A stretch of DNA of 64,000 nt, taken from the NCBI GenBank assembly GCA_946480925.1, contig CAMLLU010000018.1, positions 1 to 64,000 on the forward strand, given 5' to 3'. Source of the DNA: an uncultured Rivibacter sp. (GTDB taxonomy: Bacteria > Pseudomonadota > Gammaproteobacteria > Burkholderiales > Burkholderiaceae). A program made the position numbers and the translations under genes. Numbering within the stretch: position 1 is the stretch's first letter; each line of letters opens with the position of its first letter. The notes under the pieces are model-generated. The model had not been told where the DNA came from, searched no databases, and saw only the letters and a program-made list of their open reading frames with translations. Shown in pieces: positions 63,051 to 64,000 of the stretch.

Positions 63051-64000
63051 TCAGGGTGCCGGCAGCAGCCGCTGCCGCGCCACCTTGTGCAGCAGCCACA
63101 GCTGGGAAACCGCTGCCGCAAACAGCGCGGTGACCAGCCCGACCCAGAAGCCGTAGACGCCCAGCGGCGCCACGTTCAGCGCCGCCCAGCCACGGTAGCC
63201 GAGCCAGGCGCCCAGCGGAATGCCGATGGCCCAGAAGGCCACGATCATCAGCCACATCGGCAGCATCGTGACCTTGTAGCCGCGCAAGGCGCCGATCGCG
63301 ATGACCTGCGTGGCGTCGGCCAGCTGCCAGGCCGCGGCAAACAACAGCAGCGCAGCGGCCACGGCTTGCACGGCTGCGTCGGGCGAATACAGCGCGACGA
63401 TCTCGCCGCGCAAGGCGATGAGGAACGGCACCAGTGCCAGCGCGATCAACAGCCCCAGCGCCAGGCCGCAGGCGGAGATGAATCGCGCGTTGCGAGCGTC
63501 CTGCGCGCCGAGCGACTGGCCGACGCGGATGGACAGCGCGGTGGACAGGCCCATCGGCAGCATGAACACCACCGAGGCGAAGTTGAGCCCGACCTGATGC
63601 GCGGCGATCGGCACGGCACCCAGGCTGCCGATCATCAGCGCGACCCCGGCAAAGGCCGACACCTCGGCCAAGTGGGCTGCGCCGATGGGCAGGCCCAGCT
63701 TCAGCAGCCGCTTGAACGTGCCCCATTCAGGCCGCGACCAGCCTTGGTACAGCCGCACTTTTTCGTAGTGGTGTGAACGCGCGGTGTACAAGCCCATGAG
63801 CAGCAGCGACAGCCACATGCCGATGCCCGAGGCCCAACCGCAGCCGGCGCCGCCCAACGCCGGCAGGCCCCAGTGGCCGTAGATCAGCAGCCAGTTCAGC
63901 AGTGCGTTGGCCAGCAGGCCCACCACCGCCAACCCCATCAATGGCCGCGTGTGGTTGATGCTGGCCGAATAGAACGACAAGGCGCGGAACATCAGCGCCG
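63051..64000 (-). CDS. MATE-family multidrug/toxin exporter, truncated by window edge
   Basis: Open at the right edge; the last ~316 residues are present. They have about nine hydrophobic helices, including 'AAHLAEVSAFAGVALMIGSLGAVPIAAHQVGLNFASVVFMLPMG' and 'STALSIRVGQSLGAQDA', which match the second half of NorM-type MATE transporters (Na+ or H+ driven drug export). The N-terminus lies beyond 64000. It converges on the protease gene with 15 bp between stops. Confidence 0.9.
   Translation of the reverse strand, partial: ALMFRALSFYSASINHTRPLMGLAVVGLLANALLNWLLIYGHWGLPALGGAGCGWASGIGMWLSLLLMGLYTARSHHYEKVRLYQGWSRPEWGTFKRLLKLGLPIGAAHLAEVSAFAGVALMIGSLGAVPIAAHQVGLNFASVVFMLPMGLSTALSIRVGQSLGAQDARNARFISACGLALGLLIALALVPFLIALRGEIVALYSPDAAVQAVAAALLLFAAAWQLADATQVIAIGALRGYKVTMLPMWLMIVAFWAIGIPLGAWLGYRGWAALNVAPLGVYGFWVGLVTALFAAAVSQLWLLHKVARQRLLPAP

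Overview
The window looks like chromosomal DNA of a high-GC betaproteobacterium of the order Burkholderiales, probably near the Leptothrix / Rubrivivax / Ideonella / Roseateles group. This rests on gene content and order only: dusB-fis-purH with ruvC, pilB-pilC-pilD-coaE-zapD-yacG, argB-nucleotidase-slmA, ibaG-murA-hisGDCBHAF, polyhydroxyalkanoate (PHA) granule proteins, and an EpsL/PEP-CTERM exopolysaccharide locus. No rRNA, tRNA, CRISPR array, insertion sequence or phage gene was seen.

Layout. (1) Positions 1-15,700 hold an exopolysaccharide (EPS) locus. On the plus strand are a truncated glycoside hydrolase, a GT4 transferase, a flippase fused to a GT14-type transferase, a pyruvyltransferase-family protein, two tandem paralogous GT4 enzymes, a DUF1972 transferase and a GH30 lipoprotein. 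On the minus strand are a PEP-CTERM protein, an EpsL-like outer-membrane protein and the initiating undecaprenyl-phosphate sugar phosphotransferase. Two minus-strand genes here have sigma54-type promoter matches, which suggests common RpoN control. (2) Positions 16,100-21,530 hold dusB-fis-purH-plsC-cdsA-ruvC, with an exact 50-bp copy of the ruvC 5' end just upstream of ruvC. (3) Positions 21,650-28,700 hold a YqaA membrane protein, a methyltransferase, a phasin, a two-module SDR reductase, and a metal island (CDF exporter, MerR regulator, CusF-like and DUF411 proteins). (4) Positions 28,800-33,900 hold argB, a HAD nucleotidase, slmA, a PdeM-like phosphoesterase, a DUF815 ATPase, a Nudix hydrolase, a small unknown gene and yacG. 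(5) Positions 33,900-39,200 hold zapD, coaE and pilD-pilC-pilB; most of pilC is strikingly AT-richer than its neighbours. (6) Positions 39,370-50,540 hold peptidases, a branched-chain-amino-acid-type binding protein, a molybdopterin oxidoreductase, a lipoprotein aminopeptidase, and storage-lipid genes (PHA-system protein, Crp/Fnr regulator, acyl-CoA-binding protein, WS/DGAT acyltransferase, TPR protein, TetR regulator). (7) Positions 50,660-59,930 are one long plus-strand run: ABC-2 exporter, ibaG, murA and hisGDCBHAF. (8) Positions 59,950-64,000 hold an AlkZ-like protein, a Nif3-like protein, a DegQ-type protease and a truncated MATE transporter.

How the genes work together. The EPS locus encodes chain initiation, assembly, flipping, decoration and possibly trimming of a surface polysaccharide, together with a PEP-CTERM protein that would need an exosortase encoded elsewhere. 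The acyl-CoA reductase-like SDR, acyl-CoA-binding protein, WS/DGAT and phasins suggest storage of neutral lipid (wax ester or triacylglycerol) and PHA. Most of the remainder is core metabolism, cell division and pilus assembly. The most unusual points are the flippase-GT14 fusion, the 50-bp ruvC duplication next to a plsC-cdsA pair, the AT-rich pilC core, the paired sigma54 promoters, and the missing hisI/hisE after hisF.
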